Origin: Daldinia sp. FL1419
Taxonomy: Eukaryota > Ascomycota > Sordariomycetes > Xylariales > Hypoxylaceae
Direction: 5' to 3'
Assembly: GCA_025201765.1 (NCBI GenBank)
Contig: MU623479.1
Location: 1-64,000, forward strand
DNA: 64,000 nucleotides
Part shown: positions 22,230 to 34,931 of the stretch, piece after piece
How positions within the stretch are numbered: position 1 is the first letter of the stretch
Layout of the letters: the number at the start of each line of letters is the position of its first letter
The notes under the pieces: generated by a model
Databases searched by the model: none
What the model was told of the DNA's origin: nothing
Seen by the model: only the letters and a program-made list of their open reading frames with translations
Made by a program: the position numbers and the translations under genes

Positions 22230-25200
22230 ATGTCGCACAGACCTCACCCTCTCCGTCAAACATATACTGTTGACTATACAACTGCCAATTCTGTTAATCG
22301 GCAGTTGTCAACCGCTTCCTCCGCATCGTCCGGTTACTCTGCCAACTCTAATAATACCGACCCTTCCGACTTTGGGCCACCTAGCGCAGCATCATCAGTA
22401 ACTTCCAACGGGTATGGCAGACCCATTGCTACGCATAAGCGTGGTATGAGCGAAACTGCAGTCCGGCATTCCGCTCTGCGATCAAGTATATATGATGAAC
22501 CAAAGGCGAACCCTGAAAACATGTATAATTTGGCTAGGCAATCCTTGCGCCCGCTTCCGCAACCGCCTGCTTCGGGTCTGCAGCTTGATAAACCCAGGGC
22601 ACCCCCACGCCGTGACCGCCAAGAACGTGGACAAAGCATTGATATTGGCAAGCTTTCTTTATACGAGGAAAAAGCTTCGCCTACTCCCCTAAACAAGTCG
22701 CCAAATGCTCGACCTACTTCTATGGTGCTCACAAGATCTGAGGCTAGAGGTCCAAGTATTGGAAGTCCGACGCATTCTTCTCATCTCATAGCCCATCCTA
22801 CCACTCTCGCTGCTCCCGACTTGGAACAATTAGGCCGCTCCTCTACCAACCAACTACGCACTTTGTCCAAACTAGCCCAAGATAGTTCTGCCGATGAGTT
22901 TGCCCTTACTTCTCAGGCACAAGAGGTGGTCGGTTTACGTGGACGAAGAAGACTCCAGCGAGCAGGCAATGCAAATGGCTCCAAGAGTGGGCAGCGCGGT
23001 GATCGCTATGGATTCGAAGGACGCAACTGGATGGATAAGCAGAGGCAATTCCTCCAAGCATACGAATATCTCTGTCATATTGGTGAGGCGAAAGAGTGGA
23101 TTGAGGATGTCATTCATCGCCAGATTCCGCCAATCATCGAGTTAGAAGAAGCTCTAAGAGATGGCGTCACCTTGGCTGAGGTAGTAGAGGCTTTAAATCC
23201 TAATCGTCGATTTCGTATATTCCGACACCCCCGACTTCAGGCAAGGCATTGGGATAACGTTGCTGCGTTCTTCCGGTACCTTGATGAGGTTGAGCTACCT
23301 GATTTATTTCGATTCGAGCTTATTGATCTCTACGAAAAGAAGAACATCCCCAAGGTCATATACTGTATACACGCCCTAAGTTGGCTTTTATTCCGAAAGG
23401 GCATTGTGGATTTCAGAATAGGTAACCTAGTTGGCCAGCTGGAATTCGAGCACCATGAGCTTGAAGCTATGCAGAAAGGTCTGGATAAGTTGGGTGTCAA
23501 TATGCCCAGCTTCGGGAATATGGGTGCGGACTTTGGCGTGGAGCCGGCGCCCGAACCCGAAGAAACCGAAGAAGAACGAATTGACCGTGAACTGTCAGAG
23601 AATGAGGCTGCTATAATCGATCTCCAGGCACAGATGCGGGGCGCTGTGCTGCGAATGCGACTTGGCTATATTATGCAGCATTTGTGGGACTCGGAAGACT
23701 GGCTTATTGACCTCCAAGCGCGCATTCGTGGCGATTGGACTCGCCAAGTTATAGGCTACAGACTGGAGATGCGGAGGTTTGCTATTAATCTTCAGAGCGC
23801 CGCTCGTGGATTCCTTGCCCGAAATAGGATGGCGAGCAGGGAGCGTTATTTCAAGAGTAAGGAAAAGGATATCACATTGCTACAGAGCTTGGTTAGGGCC
23901 GCAAAAGTACGCGACGAGGTACGAGAAACTCGATCTCAATTATCAAAGGTAGCTGGACCTATACGAAGCATTCAAGCTGTATTCAGAGGCCAGCTGGCAC
24001 GTAAGAAGTTCGTTTCTCAGCAGCAGGAGACGAGCCGTATGTCTGGCCCTGTACTACAGTTACAGTCCGCAATACGAGGTATGTTAGCAAGGGAAAAGGT
24101 CAACAGGGATATTCACTCCCTCGAGGAAGAGACACAAGTGGTTACTGGCTTGCAGGCTACGGTCAGGGCGATGCTAACACGATGTCAAATTCATGAGCAA
24201 CGTGAGGCACTGGCTAGCTTTGGTCCAAAGTGGGAGTTCCTTCAGTCGATTTGCCGTGGTAGTTTACTTAGACACGATATCAAAACGACGAAAGCTGAAT
24301 TAGCTCAACATACCCCCGAGATCGGAACATTACAGGCCCATATTCGCGCAGTAGCGGTACGCCGGGATATCAATGAAAAGCTGGATGCTTTAAGCGGCAA
24401 TGAGTTACCCATCCTTGTGCTTCAGTCGCTGGCTCGAGGAATGCTCGTACGACAGCGAATCACCGATGATCTTGATCTTCTCGAAAGTCACGCAACGAAC
24501 ATCACAGACCTGCAAGCTAGGATCCGTGGGTCTCTATTCAGGGAGCAGCATAGTCTACTTTTAGACGAATTACAAACGCACGAGGGTGAGATTATTTCAT
24601 TGCAGTCTCTTGCCCGAGCCATGCTGCTGCGCGGCGATGTCGGCCAACTCCTAGCCGAGCTCGACGAACACGAAGATTCTATAGCGGTGTTACAATCCCT
24701 AGCGAAGGGTTTCATCGTTCGACAAAATTTTGCCGCTAAAAAGAAACACTTCGAAGAAAATATGCAGAAGGTAGTTAAAATCCAAAGCTTTGTCCGCGCG
24801 AAGCTCCAAGGAGAGGCATACCGAAGCTTAACGACCGGGAAAAACCCTCCGGTTGGCGCAGTAAAGAACTTCGTGCATCTTCTAAACGACAGCGATTTTG
24901 ATTTCAACGAAGAGATAGAGTTCGAGAGACTACGCAAAACAGTGGTTCAGCAAGTTCGGCAGAACGAGATGCTTGAACAGTATATTGATCAATTGGACAT
25001 CAAGATCGCCCTGTTGGTAAAGAACAAGATCACTCTTGACGAAGTCGTTCGTCATCAAAACACATTCGGCGGGCACACGAGCAACCTCCTAGCCAATGCC
25101 TCCATTGCTTCGGCCAATCATTTTGACTTAAAAGCTCTCAATAAGAGTTCGAGAAAGAAGCTAGAGTCCTATCAGCAATTATTCTTCAACCTTCAAACCC

Positions 25201-27283
25201 AGCCACAGTACCTATCCCGGCTTTTCAGACGACTGAGAGAATTAGGCACGGCCGAGAAAGAGTGTAAGCGGGTTGAACTTCTCATGATGGGGCTTTTTGG
25301 ATATGCGCAAAAGAGGCGAGAAGAATACTATCTGCTCAAGCTTATTGCGAGGTCGATACGGGAAGAAGTCGACGCGTGTACTTCTCTCCAAGAGTACCTT
25401 CGCGGTAACTTCTTCTGGTCAAAGTTACTCGGAAATTATTCTCGTTCGCCACGAGACAGAAAGTATTTAAGAGATCTTCTCGGCCCATTAATACGAGACA
25501 ACATCGTTGAGGACCCCGCCTTAGACTTAGAAAGCGACCCGATGCAAATATATAGATCCGCCATCAACAACGAAGAGCTACGTACTGGTCGCCCGAGTCG
25601 GAGACCGCTTGACATAACTCGAGATGTGGCCATTAAGGACCCAGAGACGCGCGAATTATTCATTGACCACCTCCGAGATCTAAGAGAGATTTCAGACCAA
25701 TTTTTCCTTGCCTTAGAAGATCTGTTAGTCCGGATGCCTTACGGCTTGCGATTCATCTGCCAGCAGATGTTTGAAGCATTATGTCAACGCTTTCAGCGTG
25801 AACCTCAACACCACGTGCTTCAAATCGTCGGCAATTGGATTTGGCGTTTCTATCTTCAGCCAGCGTTGGTTAATCCTGAGCAGGTAGGCGTAATTGAGAA
25901 GACTCTAAGCCCTCTCCAGAAGCGCAACCTAGGCGAGGTTGCCAAAGTCCTAAGCCAAATCCACTCCGGCCGTCCTTTTGGTGGCGAGAATATTTACCTA
26001 CAACCTCTCAATGCTTTTGTAGGGGAGTCGATCGAGAGACTTACTCATATCACAAACAACCTGATCTCTGTGCCGGATGCTGAAAGTACATTTGACATCG
26101 ACGAATTCAACGATCTCTACGCCAAGAACCGACCGACACTATATATCAAGATGACCGACATCTTCGCAATCCATTCTCTCGTCGCACACGAAATACCGAC
26201 TATATGTCCTAGCAGAGATGACGTTCTTCGCGAGATCCTACAAGATCTAGGCAGCGCGAAGAATAACGAGAGCGAAATGAACGCATCTGGTTCGTCAGAC
26301 ATACAGATGTTTTTGACGCCCAAACTTCACGATGTTGAAGATCCAGAGGCGGACATCAAAGCTCTCTTTATGGAGACGAAGCGTTGTATTCTGTACATTA
26401 TTCGTGTGCAGACGGGCGCTAATCTTCTCGAGATCCTCGTTCGCCCACCAACTCAAGAAGATGAGCACAAGTGGCAAGCTTTGCTGAGGGAGGACTTCGC
26501 ATCCGGTAGTAATACCAAGGGAGCATACTCAGATGTCAACATGGTTGATGTAACTCGAATGTCATACTATGATATGAAACGTAATGCTCTGGAAAACATC
26601 ATGCACCTAGAACAGATGGGGAGGATTACAAAACATAATTATTACCAAGATATTTTGAACGCTATCGCGCTAGATATTCGCACAAAGAGTCGCCGTAGGA
26701 TACAACGTCAGCGAGAGTTAGAAGGGGTACGACTCACCCTTGGCAATCTCCACGAGAAGGCCGAGTATTTAGAACAGCAGCGCAAGAGCTATGACGACTA
26801 CATCGAGCAAGCCATGGCTACGTTGCAAAAGAATAAGGGGTAAGACATATGACATCTATAATAATTATCATAAACTAACAAGTTGGGTATAGGAAAAAGC
26901 GATTCCTTCTTCCATTCACGAAACAATATAACCACCAACGAGAGCTTGAACGTTCAGGTCGCGTTCCCAAGTTCGGCTCTTATAAATATAGCGTTCGTGC
27001 TCTCGCTGAGAAGGGTGTGGTTGTGTCTTGGCAAGGTGTATCGGAGCGTGATTGGAGCAATATTAATCTTACCATCTCGTGCGACGAGGTAGGGGTATTT
27101 AATCTGGAGGGTAGCCGTGGGCATATCCAGATTCCGGGAGCGAGCGCACTCATCCCGATCGAGGACCTCCTACAGGCGCAGTTTGAATCTCACCAGTTTA
27201 TGAATGTGTTCGAGGGTAACTTAAGACTCAATGTCAACATCCTCCTGCATTTGTTGTATAAGAAGTTCTATCGGACGCAGTAA
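22230..27283 (+). CDS. IQGAP-family cytokinesis scaffold
   Basis: Two exons (22230-26839 and 26893-27283, 53-bp intron) give 1666 residues. Order of parts: a disordered N-terminus; a calponin-homology domain (about 268-395) that binds actin; a long series of IQ-type repeats (about 465-870, units with LQSLARGMLVR-like cores) for calmodulin or light chains; a GAP-related domain (about 1010-1330, starting near NEMLEQYIDQLDIKIALLVKN); and the RasGAP C-terminal domain, completed only by the second exon (RELERSGRVPKFGSYKYSV to LYKKFYRTQ). Counterparts are S. pombe Rng2 and yeast Iqg1, which organise the contractile ring and septum. It acts at the cell cortex and division site. The length fits fungal IQGAPs, and the start follows in-frame stops upstream. 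Confidence 0.94.
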
Positions 27284-28139
27284 GTCGAGAGCTGGTGCTC
27301 TATTAGGGACTTGTGCGCCAGGATTTGGTGCTTCAATGTGGTCGTCTGCGACGAAGGATACCATGGAGCAACCGGGGACAGGAGGATTCATGGTACTCGG
27401 TAAAAGGGGGGCAATGGTGTTTTGTAAGGTGGATGTGTTGCCCCTACGGGTTCGGATTAAGAATTACGAGAGATATATGCTGATGGCTGACAGGATTGGC
27501 TGGGAGTAGGCATTGGAACTCGACTTTATTCTTCGCAACTGTTGGTACCTCGAATTGATACCGGTGGCGGCGAATCGGGTAGCATAGTTATGTACTTAGG
27601 ATTAGACTCATGACGTTATGACAATGAGACCGTATTTATAATTGGCTTTATTCCTCCCGTATATATCGCTGTAAACTTGCTTGCTAGTGATGATTAACTT
27701 TGATTCTTTGGATATATAATAAGGGTTGTCCGATATACCTCAGTAAGTACCTAGCTTATCAATCTCAGACGGAGCCAAGGCCATCCTCAGCGCCAGAATC
27801 ATTTTCACGGCCCCTAGACCTTGCATATTTTGAGAACTTGCTGTTACAAATCAGGTGCTGCACTATTCGGCGGAGCATTCGGTGGGACTCGGCGGCAAAA
27901 TTATGGGATGGTCGCCGAAAGCCCCGCCGAAAGCCTGCCGAAAGTAAGACTTGGGGTACTCATCGGTATGTTATTCAGGTATATATATATGGCTTTAGTC
28001 GAGATATTTCAGTACCAAAGAATGCATGCAGTTTATATATTCAATTTTACGAAGATTACAGAGAGACCATATAGTATAACCGACAATAGGAGTAATACGA
28101 ACAGAGTTGTTAAGGAATAAGTCGAGAAAGGGAAACGAA
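27284..28139. other. Intergenic, 3' UTR of IQGAP and next promoter
   Basis: About 860 bp without a supported gene. It contains the CGG/CCG array described separately. The short ORF at 27231-27509 is out of frame with the IQGAP end and has no features. Confidence 0.5.
27865..27945. promoter_or_regulatory. Inverted 12-bp CGG / CCG repeat array
   Basis: Three units on the left (27865-27896) with cores TTCGGCGG, TTCGGTGG and TCGGCGG are spaced 12 bp apart. After a 16-bp AT-rich centre they face three units on the right (27913-27945), each with GCCGAAAG and also spaced 12 bp. CGG triplets in inverted or direct array are the classical half-sites of fungal Zn(II)2Cys6 activators. The array lies about 195 bp before the start of the oxidoreductase gene, a normal position for such sites. 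The structure could equally be a fold-back of transposon origin. Confidence 0.45.
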
Positions 28140-29357
28140 ATGGCCGCATTACCAAAATCAATGCGCTCCCTTGTGGCACCGAAATATTGCTGGCCCACCG
28201 ACTGGGAAGTCGTCAATATGCTTGTTCCAGAAGTTACAAACCCAAAGGACGTGTTGATCAAGGTACATACCGCGAGTATAGCAACAGGCGATACGCAAAT
28301 AGCGAGGGGGGGGACACGATATCTAATTGGAGAGTTAAAGTATGTTTGTAACACTCTACCTTTGCGATTGTTGCTTTAACGCAAATTAACCCGAGATAGA
28401 ATGCCTCACAAGATCGGCATTGAGGCCTCGGGCATTGTCGTTAGTACCGGATCAGGGGTAACACTGTTTAAGCCCGGCGACGAGGTATACTCGTTCGGAC
28501 AATGCCACCCGATGGACTTAACCGCCGAGAAGGGGTTCTGCTCTGAGTACGCTGTGGCGCAAGAAAACCTCACGATTCTCAAGCCTACTAGCTGTTCCTT
28601 CGAAGATATGTGCAATATGAGCAGTGTTATTACCTCGTTGCAGACCATCGAAATGGGACTACGCCTTATGCGCGAGAACGGTGTTACCGACGGACTTGGA
28701 GGGAAGACGGTCCTCGTAACAGGCGGTTTAGGCGGCACCGGATACGTCGCCATGCAAATGCTTAAAAACGTGTATGGCGTCGGTAAGATCATCACCACCG
28801 TCTCCACGAACAAGGTCCCACTCGTGGAACAATATCTTCCTGGGGTTGTAGACCAGGTCATCGACTACACGCGTGTGAAGAATTTGATGGATGCTATCCC
28901 GCCGGGGAGTATAGATATGGTATACAACACGCAATGGCTTGTGACGAGCCTGTTCCCGCTTGTGAAGCAGGATGTAGGAGTCGTAGCATCGATCGCGAGT
29001 GTGCCGACGCCAGCACTTGTACGTCGTATGCTGCCACCGCTGCCATTTTTCGTGTACTGGCTCGTAGGACTTGCGCAGTGGCGGTATTGGCTGAAACTTT
29101 CGGGCACGAATGTGAAGCACGAGTTCAACTCGGGCAATCCTGGAAAACGAGAAGACCTCGAACGCGCCGGCGAGATTATGGCTTTGGGTAAGATCAAGAC
29201 TGTCAATAATATTGTTAAGCTTGAGGACATCGAGACTGTTAGGAAAGAGGCACAGAAAGTCGCTACGGGTAAAGGAAACACCGGAAAGTTGATGGTTAAG
29301 ATTGTGGAACAGGGGAAGTCTACGACGAAGTCTACGAGGAAGTCTACGAAGACCTAA
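28140..29357 (+). CDS. MDR-superfamily oxidoreductase
   Basis: Two exons (28140-28339, 28400-29357; 60-bp intron) give 385 residues. The N-terminal GroES-like domain includes PKDVLIKVHTASIATGDTQI and, across the splice, KMPHKIGIEASGIVVSTGSG. The Rossmann part carries the nucleotide-binding loop VLVTGGLGGTGYVA (about residues 171-184). This is the pattern of quinone-oxidoreductase or zinc-free alcohol-dehydrogenase-like medium-chain reductases using NAD(P)H. The structural-zinc cysteine cluster of classical alcohol dehydrogenases is not seen. Substrate unknown. The C-terminus ends in a small duplicated basic tail (STTKSTRKSTKT). I chose ATG 28140 because the longer frame begins with TTG, not ATG. 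The gene converges on the orphan gene downstream. Confidence 0.85.
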
Positions 29358-29923
29358 GGGGTATTGGGTATGCATTAGTAGGTAGGTAGTTATATAACCG
29401 TTAGACACGCAAGCAGACACGCAAGCAGACACGCAATTGATATTATCACGTCACGATGCAGAAGAAAGATGATAGGAAGCAAGCAATCAAGATGCGATGC
29501 GAATAACTATAACTACTCCAATCAACCGAAACAAAAAACAGCCTCTTAAAATACAGACCGACGGGTCTCTTCTTCTACTTGCTACTCCCTTACCCCTGAG
29601 ACCAAGACGGTAGAAGTCCTCCCCTCCCCCCTCCCGACAGCCCTTCCCCTCCTTATATGTTAAATAAAAAGCCAATCTGACGAATGAACAAAGGGAACCA
29701 TTAACTGTCTAGTCCAATAATACAAAAGAAAACCTAAATTTTTTAGGGAGTCGTATGCTCGCTCGTCTACAATGGGTCTGGCAGCAAGCTACAGGACACT
29801 CATGCATACACACGCCACTAATTCCAAGTATGTCAACTCTGCGAGAGCCATGGCCTTTGTTAGAAACTCTTAGCTCTCTCGCTCTCTCGCTCTCTGCCCC
29901 TCTCTGCCCCTCTCTGCCCCTCT
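29358..29923. other. Convergent intergenic region with tandem repeats
   Basis: About 570 bp between two 3' ends. It contains AGACACGCAAGC repeated 2.8 times (29403-29436) and a CTCTCTCG / CCCCTCTCTG pyrimidine tract (about 29873-29928) that borders the stop codon of the minus-strand gene. No gene seen. Confidence 0.55.
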
Positions 29924-32900
29924 CTACTCTTTCGAGATAGGAAACACCGGCGCGAATTCATTCGCACCTGTGCAGTAGATCCAGACCTGGCGGGGCTTAT
30001 CCGAGCCGGGGAAGGGCGGCGTGGGGACGAAGTGGGTATAGTAATCACGACCGGAAGGCTGGCGGATGATACAGCATAGCTGTACATGGTAAGGGTTCGG
30101 CCCGTCCCGTCGTACATAGTGCTGTAGAGCAGCCTCAGCCTGCAATATCGTAATACCATAGTGGTTCTGGTCATCGACGACCTTTCCTACGGTAACGTTA
30201 CAGCCCGGATTGTCGAACGCGGCGCGCAGGGCCGAAGTAGCGGGTAGCCAGCTACTAGTGGTATCTTGCAGTCGCATACCATAGGAGATGGCCTGAAGGG
30301 CTCCGTCGAGACCGAATGTAGGACCTAGAGGAGCCCAGCCGTTGGGGAAAGCGGCGGATAAGGCAGCTTTGTCGGCGTACGGGTTCTCAACTCCCAGGGT
30401 GGCTGATGTAGCGGCTGGTGGGACTGGCTGGTAGACGATACGACCTGTTTTAGCCTTCTCCTCTGCTAGCATGTGAGTCTCCAGGGCAGGGAGAGGCGAG
30501 TACTTCCAACTAGAGGCAGAAGTTGTGGCCTGCGTCTGTCCGCCGGCAGGCTGGTCTTCGCGTGTTGGCTTTGGCTTCAAACCAATGGGTTGGACAGGTC
30601 GAACAGGCTCGACGGGTTCTACTGGCTCGATTGGCTCGACTGGCTCGACTGGCTCGATTGGCTCAACTGGTTTGACTGGTCTGACCGGTCTGACCGATCT
30701 GACTGGTTTCACTGGTTTGACAGGTAGAACGGGACGGACGGGCTGGACGGGCTGGACAGGCTCAACTGGTTTGATAGGTGTGGAAACATCTGGCCCCGTA
30801 TACAAATTCTGGGGGTTTCCACGCCCATCGGTCGCAGGTGTCCAGGTTCCAGGCGTTTGAGGTCCGGCCCTTTCGGCGGGCCCAACTTTGGCCTTCTTAT
30901 TATCGGGAAAGATGTAATCGGCCGGGATCTTACGCTTCCTAGATGTGCTACGAGGGATCTCCGAGTCTTTGGTCGGGGGAAGCAAGGGGATTCTAGGCGC
31001 TTCGACGTCCGTCAAGGCCTTGTAGACCTTGCGTAACTTGCCCCATACGCCAAGGGGAGGCTCGGGATAGAGTACTAAAACGAAAGAGTTAGCATTAACC
31101 ACACAAAGAGACTTCATATGGGCGTTTAAGGGACAAATAGCAATATTCCGTAGCCGTATGGACGACCATCTATGTATACGGGCAAAAGGATAGGAGAGTA
31201 TAGGGCTTACCGCCTTCGAGCTTGCGACTAAGTACAACGGATTGTAAAAGGGTCTCGGCCATAGGGAAGATGGCAGGGCCTGGCATGAACTGTTCTTCCG
31301 GTTGGGTAATAGGCACCAGCTGTTGCCGAACCCTCCGAGGATTCCTTGGTGGCTTTTGCGTTGTCTGTTGTGTCGTCGCCATATTATTTACGTTGTTAGT
31401 ATGGATAGTAGTTTGCGATTGATCGACGATTGGGTTCTCTATAGACCTTTGAAGTGTCTCGGGGGTGAACGGTTTGGAAATAGATTGGACGGCTAATCGA
31501 GGGGTTGCTTGGGGTACCACTTGTGGCAATTCTTGATGTATTACTTGAAGGAACGCTTGAGGATTTACTTTGGGTTCTTGTTGGTGAACGTCTTGAGGGA
31601 TCTTTTGGATAGATGTCTTGATTGGTGCCTTTGTACTTGAGGAATGCTTTGTGTCTTGAAGGGTCTTTGTCTTGTTCAAGTCCTCTGTCCGTTCTGGGGT
31701 CTTTGTCGCCGTGTTAGGCTTTGTGACATTTTCCGAAGTCGTTGTCTTTGTTCCCTCGTCCTCAGACGATGGAATGCTTGGCCAAGGATACCAAGTCGAA
31801 GTATACACTTGTGGTACCGAACTTTCGGGAAGTCTAGGCATTAGTATGCCGTGATTCTGGTCTGGAACGCTTGGATCTACTCTTGGCACTTCGTCTTCTC
31901 GTTGTTTGATGGCTTCTTGTAAATTCTCGTTCTGAAGATGTAAGGGCCAGCGCATCATGGTAAAGTAAACACGACGAGTATACGGAGCTTGGTACCTTCT
32001 TTGCGCTACGGTAGCCCATTTGAATAGGCTTGGTCGTTTGTAGCCGGTAAGTAGCTTATTCTGTTTGAATTTACCGTCGTTGACGTAGTATCCCGACGAA
32101 TCCTCGAGAGCCTCAATGCGGCCGGGGTACATCGTGTTGCCGTTTTCGACGCAGTTTTTAATAATTCCCTCTCGAATAATGTCTGCCATACCATGATTTG
32201 CAAACTTGTATCGCATAGTTCCATCGCTGTCTATCCTATTGACGATGTCTTCCAGGGTCGGTGGTAGGAACTCTATCGGTCCTAAACCGTTTGTGATAGT
32301 GAGATTCCAATGTTCGTAAGCTTGTCTAAAGCTATCCGTAGAGATTGCTTTCCATTGAACGGTTTTTGGGATTCCCGACACATTATCATAGACTGAATAC
32401 TGAAGTCTGCGCTCGACCTCCTCGGCGTGCGCTATCGTACGTCCCATTCGATAGGCGAGATTTCGAAAGAACTGAACTGTCCTCTCCGGAACTGGCAGAC
32501 GACGCTTCTTTCTAGCTTCCTCGGGAACTTCCCTACGGAAATTTTCGTCGAGACGCGCATATGATAGCTCCCCTAATGTCTCCCAACTTGCTAGGTCAGA
32601 CCAGCTAGGCGCGTTGCGTCTCTCCTCCAGCCCCCCTTCCCGGTATGAGCCCTGGACCCAACCAATCTCGGGTTGAATTCTCTTCTGCAAAAAGTTGTGA
32701 CTGGTTTTTTCGTCCTCTTCAAGATATTCAAAGAACTCATGCTCTTCGAGTCCTGTATCCAAGTCTTCTCCGCCATTTTCAGATGGGCCTTGAGAAGCAC
32801 CGCGGGTGATTTTCGCCAATTTACTAGGCAATGTGCTGTCTCCGAGATGATCGAGGATATATTCAAATTCCTGCTTTTTGATAGGAACTCTTCGACCGCT

Positions 32901-34931
32901 GAGCCCATACTTCTTTTCCAAGTGCTCTACTACTGCTTTTTTATACAAAGCCTGGTTCTCGTAGAATGATTTTGGGTCTCTATGGCGCCAATAGATACGA
33001 TTTTCGGGATGTATTTCATATTTTGGCCGTACGATAAAAGTATCTCGGTCTTCCTTCATTTTATCCGGCTCATCTGATTGCGTAAATCTATATTTTATTA
33101 GTAAACACGTTAACCAGACGTAGATGATTCCAACTTACTGCACTCGACCCAATTTGCGAAGTTTTTCCAGTTGTTTCATAGCCTCGAAGCGCGTAAACTG
33201 ATAGCTCTCATTCGCATGTGACTGTCCGGCGCCTGCATGGCCATTGATATATGCGAGTGCCTCGTTAAAGTTCGGTCTGTTTTTATTCTTCATCTCTTTC
33301 CATCTATTCGCGTCAGGCTCAAAAATATTTATGCCTGAGATTCCTGAACTGTGTGATACGGCTGGATTGTTGAGGAAATCCTGAAGCCGCTTGTCGAAAA
33401 GAATAGTAATGTTGTCAGCCGGTTCTAGCCCAGGAGCGCACATTGCCTCTGTGCGGGAGGGCTCACAGAGATATCTCAACCAGGCCGCATCAGATTCATC
33501 AAGAAGTAGAATAGTAGGAGATAAGTTACCAGAAGAATCTAACTCGGTCCAATCGATACCAGGCCTTCTCATAATATCTCGACGCGCTTGTCTAGAGGTC
33601 TCCGCATCATCAGGGTTCCATTCCGTAGCATTTGCTTTCGAGTTGGGGCGCCATTCTATCCCGGCCTGGATATCCCTCAAAATAGCTAGTAGGAAAGGTC
33701 GGGGAGCCATACCGAAGGTATCCTCTAGACGTCTACGTAACCGCCGTAGATACTGAGCGACCCTAAGCCAGTAATCACCGTATACAGAAAGGCTTCTATT
33801 GATATAGGGGCCTTGGAAGTTGGTGGGCAAGGCGGCCCTCTGGAAATTTTCCCAGTTTTCCAAATTATAGCGACGGCGCTGCCAGCCAGCCAAAATCTGG
33901 ACGAGTTCTTGATGCTGGTTGTACCAATATACCCAAGGATATGGTTCCTTGAGATCTGTGTACACCTTTTCCGGAGGGAGCGCCCGGATCTGGTAAATTA
34001 TCTCCTTCAATATTGGATTAGGTTGGTTGTAGGGCAAAACGACGCGGCGCCATGGCGTGTTAAGAACTTTATTCTCGTAGTTGGTGAACAAGTTGAGGCA
34101 TTTCTGGACCGCAGCTCGCTGCCAGCCTCTTGCGTGGTAATAATTTGTCAAGTTTTTCAACTTTTCAGCATCGGTCCTAACCGAACCCCCCTCATGATCA
34201 TCGTCAAATACAGTAGGTATCGAGTCGGCGAGTCGAGCCGGGATCATCCTATATATTCTCTTAATCCCACCACGGGTGTAACTTTCGTACGCTTCATTCT
34301 CGCTTTTGAACCCATTGAAGATAAGTTCATCGTAGCTAGCGGGATTGACGCAATTTTCAAAGAAAAGCTCCTCGGCTAACTGATAGTATTCGACCGCGCG
34401 ATTCCCCCTTGCGGACGTGACGGGGAATACCCCATCGGTTTGAACCTTGCGCAAGCTATCAAAACGCTTGTACTTGTTTCGCATTCTTTCGAGACTGGGT
34501 TGAAGAAGAGATTGACCAGGAAAATTCGGAAGGCGCCCAGTAGTACGTTGGACAGATATCATGTGTGACGTCCACTTGGTTGGCTCGGTTTTCCACTTCG
34601 AATACCTCTTATGCACGTCGACTATGATAAGCGCATCGTCTAATGCGGCGACAGTAAAAGGGTCGTCGTATCCGAGGTCGCCCCGATTGCGGGCCTCGTC
34701 AGCTTCATTGAGATATTTGATAATCTCCTCTAGCCGACGATCCCATTGCGGATGCTTGTAGACATCTTCATCGAGTAAAAAGTTTATTATTCGCGGCAGC
34801 GCAAGGACAGGATCCCTTCCGCCAGGACCTCTGGGCACATGTATGAGAGCGTCATTCACAGCATCATCGGTTACCCGAGTTTCTGTTTTTGGTTCGTCCT
34901 TCGCGGCTTGAGAGCCGTCCTTAGTCGCCAT
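29924..34931 (-). CDS. Orphan 1606-residue protein
   Basis: Three long minus-strand frames become one gene when two well-formed introns are removed: exons 33139-34931, 31211-33087 and 29924-31074 (introns of 51 and 136 bp; the first has a CTAAT branch site 10 bp before its AG). The joins restore frame exactly. The start is ATG 34931 (context ACGATGG); the frame extends further only through TTG. No known domain is recognised. Visible features are a charged, Trp/Tyr-rich N-terminal two-thirds; a Thr/Gln/Pro linker (about residues 1010-1180); a basic bipartite stretch SRKRK..KKAKV (about 1268-1287) resembling a nuclear localisation signal; about 20 tandem x-P-V/I tripeptides (about 1324-1387); and a compact C-terminal region (about 1431-1606, PLGPTFGLDGALQAI onward). 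It shares a 579-bp divergent promoter region with the LDSGAT gene. If splicing differs, two or three smaller proteins are possible. Confidence 0.72.
30584..30775 (-). repeat. Coding x-P-V/I tripeptide repeat tract
   Basis: Inside exon 3 of the orphan gene the DNA repeats a 9-bp unit (CGACTGGCT-like on the plus strand) and encodes about 20 tripeptides of the type KPV, EPV, QPV, RPV or EPI. Such proline-rich rods extend domains and vary in copy number by slippage. On the plus strand the same DNA gives a false Gly-Ser-Thr ORF. Confidence 0.8.

Noticed and set aside
30473..30860. Plus-strand ORFs rich in Gly-Ser-Thr or Trp-Leu-Asp repeats
   Set aside because: They are the antisense of the x-P-V/I coding repeat of the orphan gene, which has splice and frame support.
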